Below, one piece after another: positions 4,764 through 5,635 of a stretch of DNA of 5,635 nucleotides. A program made the translations under genes and the position numbers. The notes under the pieces are model-generated. The model did no database searches. It was given only the letters and a program-made list of their open reading frames with translations, and had not been told where the DNA came from. Where the stretch lies: the NCBI GenBank assembly GCA_002367285.1, contig DFBF01000013.1, forward strand, positions 19,498 to 25,132, in the 5' to 3' direction. This stretch comes from Rhodobacteraceae bacterium UBA3087. GTDB taxonomy: Bacteria > Pseudomonadota > Alphaproteobacteria > Rhodobacterales > Rhodobacteraceae. Within the stretch, counting starts at the first letter, position 1; each line of letters opens with the position of its first letter.

Positions 4764-5635
4764 TCAAGGGGTTGGCTTGGCCACCACATAGGTGCCCGGT
4801 GCCGGGGCGAGTGCTTCAATGCCAGAATCACCCGGAACGCGAGCGGGGATCTGTTTGCCAGACCGCTTCTTCAGCCAGCTTTCCCAGCGCGGCCACCAGG
4901 ACCCCTCGTGGAACGTCGCACCCTTCTGCCAGGCCTCGGGCGTTTCCGCCCAATCGTCGTTGGTATAGTGGCCGTATTTCTTTTTCGATGGTGGATTGAC
5001 GATGCCCGCGATATGACCGCTTTCGGACAGGATGAAGGTCTTGTTGGTCGATCCCATCTTGCGCACACCACGATAGCTGGACCGCCAGGCGGCGATATGG
5101 TCGGTCTCGCAGGCAATGGCACAGACCGGCACATCGACGTCCTCGATCGACAGGGCCTCGCCCAACAGCGGCATGGCGTCTCCGTCCTTGGCGAACCGGT
5201 CGCCCTGGCACAGGTGGCGCAGGTATTGCACGGTCATCTTGGCGGGCAAGTTGGTGCCATCACCGTTCCAGAACAGCAGATCGAACGCCGGCGGTGCTTC
5301 GCCCAGCATATAGCTTTTGATCGCCGGGCCATAAATCAGGTCGTTCGATCGCAGATAGCTGAAGGTGCGCGACATGAAGAACTTGTCCAGATACCCCTTT
5401 TGGCCCACCTCTTCTTCGATGCCATCGACGAAATCATTGTCCAGGAACACGCCGACCTCACCACGATCCGAGAAATCGGTCATGGTGGTAAAGAAGGTGG
5501 CGGATTTGATCGACTTGTCACCGCGTTTCTTCATCAGCGACAGGGTCAGCGACAGGGTCGTGCCCGCGATGCAATAGCCCACCACGTTGACCTGCTTTTG
5601 CTTGGTGATCGTCTTGACCTGATCGATCGCGGCCA
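4764..5635 (-). CDS. phaC: Class I poly(3-hydroxyalkanoate) synthase, C-terminal half
   Basis: The gene enters from the right edge; 289 residues up to the TGA at 4766-4764 are present, about half of a normal class I enzyme (near 590). PhaC polymerises (R)-3-hydroxyacyl-CoA into PHA on the granule surface. The lipase-like box VVGYCIAGTT (window residues 17-26) carries the catalytic Cys21. Asp178 lies in CETDHIAAW (175-183) and His207 in SGHIAGIVNPP (205-215). The Cys-Asp-His spacing (157 and 29) is close to that of the Cupriavidus enzyme. Trp-rich motifs near the C-terminus (GSWWPRWESWLKKRSG, 244-259) are also typical. No internal start is used: the frame is open and conserved right to the edge. 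It lies 132 bp before phaP in the same direction, and no terminator is visible in that gap, so some read-through into phaP is possible. Confidence 0.96.
   Translation of the reverse strand, partial: AAIDQVKTITKQKQVNVVGYCIAGTTLSLTLSLMKKRGDKSIKSATFFTTMTDFSDRGEVGVFLDNDFVDGIEEEVGQKGYLDKFFMSRTFSYLRSNDLIYGPAIKSYMLGEAPPAFDLLFWNGDGTNLPAKMTVQYLRHLCQGDRFAKDGDAMPLLGEALSIEDVDVPVCAIACETDHIAAWRSSYRGVRKMGSTNKTFILSESGHIAGIVNPPSKKKYGHYTNDDWAETPEAWQKGATFHEGSWWPRWESWLKKRSGKQIPARVPGDSGIEALAPAPGTYVVAKPTP

Overview
The window looks like a chromosomal segment of an alphaproteobacterium, most likely Rhodobacterales (Roseobacter/Paracoccus-like). This is inferred from the high-GC codon use of the intact genes, the phaC-phaP-phaR order on one strand, the small Met-rich PhaR, and CTGC-N3-GCAG operator elements of the type described for Paracoccus PhaR.

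Right half (3381-5635, minus strand): a polyhydroxyalkanoate (PHA) granule locus. It reads in transcription order phaC (class I PHA synthase, 5' end outside the window, all three catalytic residues present), phaP (phasin coating the granule) and phaR (PHA-responsive repressor). The 132-bp phaC-phaP gap holds a sigma70-like promoter. Two perfect CTGC-N3-GCAG elements form a 15-bp perfect inverted repeat there; one sits exactly in the -35/-10 spacer and the other just upstream of the -35. phaP ends in a strong intrinsic terminator, and the leader of phaR carries partial copies of the same operator words, which suggests autoregulation. The implied circuit is that PhaR represses phaP and itself until nascent PHA titrates it away.

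Middle (2244-3380): a LysR-type regulator (minus strand) begins 50 bp after phaR with no visible terminator between, so it may be read through from phaR. It converges on a DegT/DnrJ/EryC1/StrS-family PLP aminotransferase (1026-2243, plus strand). The convergent gap holds an intrinsic terminator for the aminotransferase and a GC-rich dyad.

Left part (1-1025): no intact gene is certain. The first 86 bases look like the 3' end of a plus-strand gene (16 consecutive G/C-ending codons). Positions 87-744 are lower in GC (about 44% over 181-360, against 63-65% in sampled neighbours) and hold minus-strand coding-like fragments in successive frames: a signal-peptide/coiled-coil fragment and a 162-codon stop-free stretch. 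They are best explained as one or two decayed genes. Positions 745-1025 are non-coding upstream DNA of the aminotransferase, with a repeat cluster (TTCCGAA twice, 22 bp apart, with an inverted copy of the core between) that could be an operator.

No RNA gene, insertion sequence or CRISPR array was seen. The clearest biology is the PHA regulatory architecture; nothing here demands a wholly new system.
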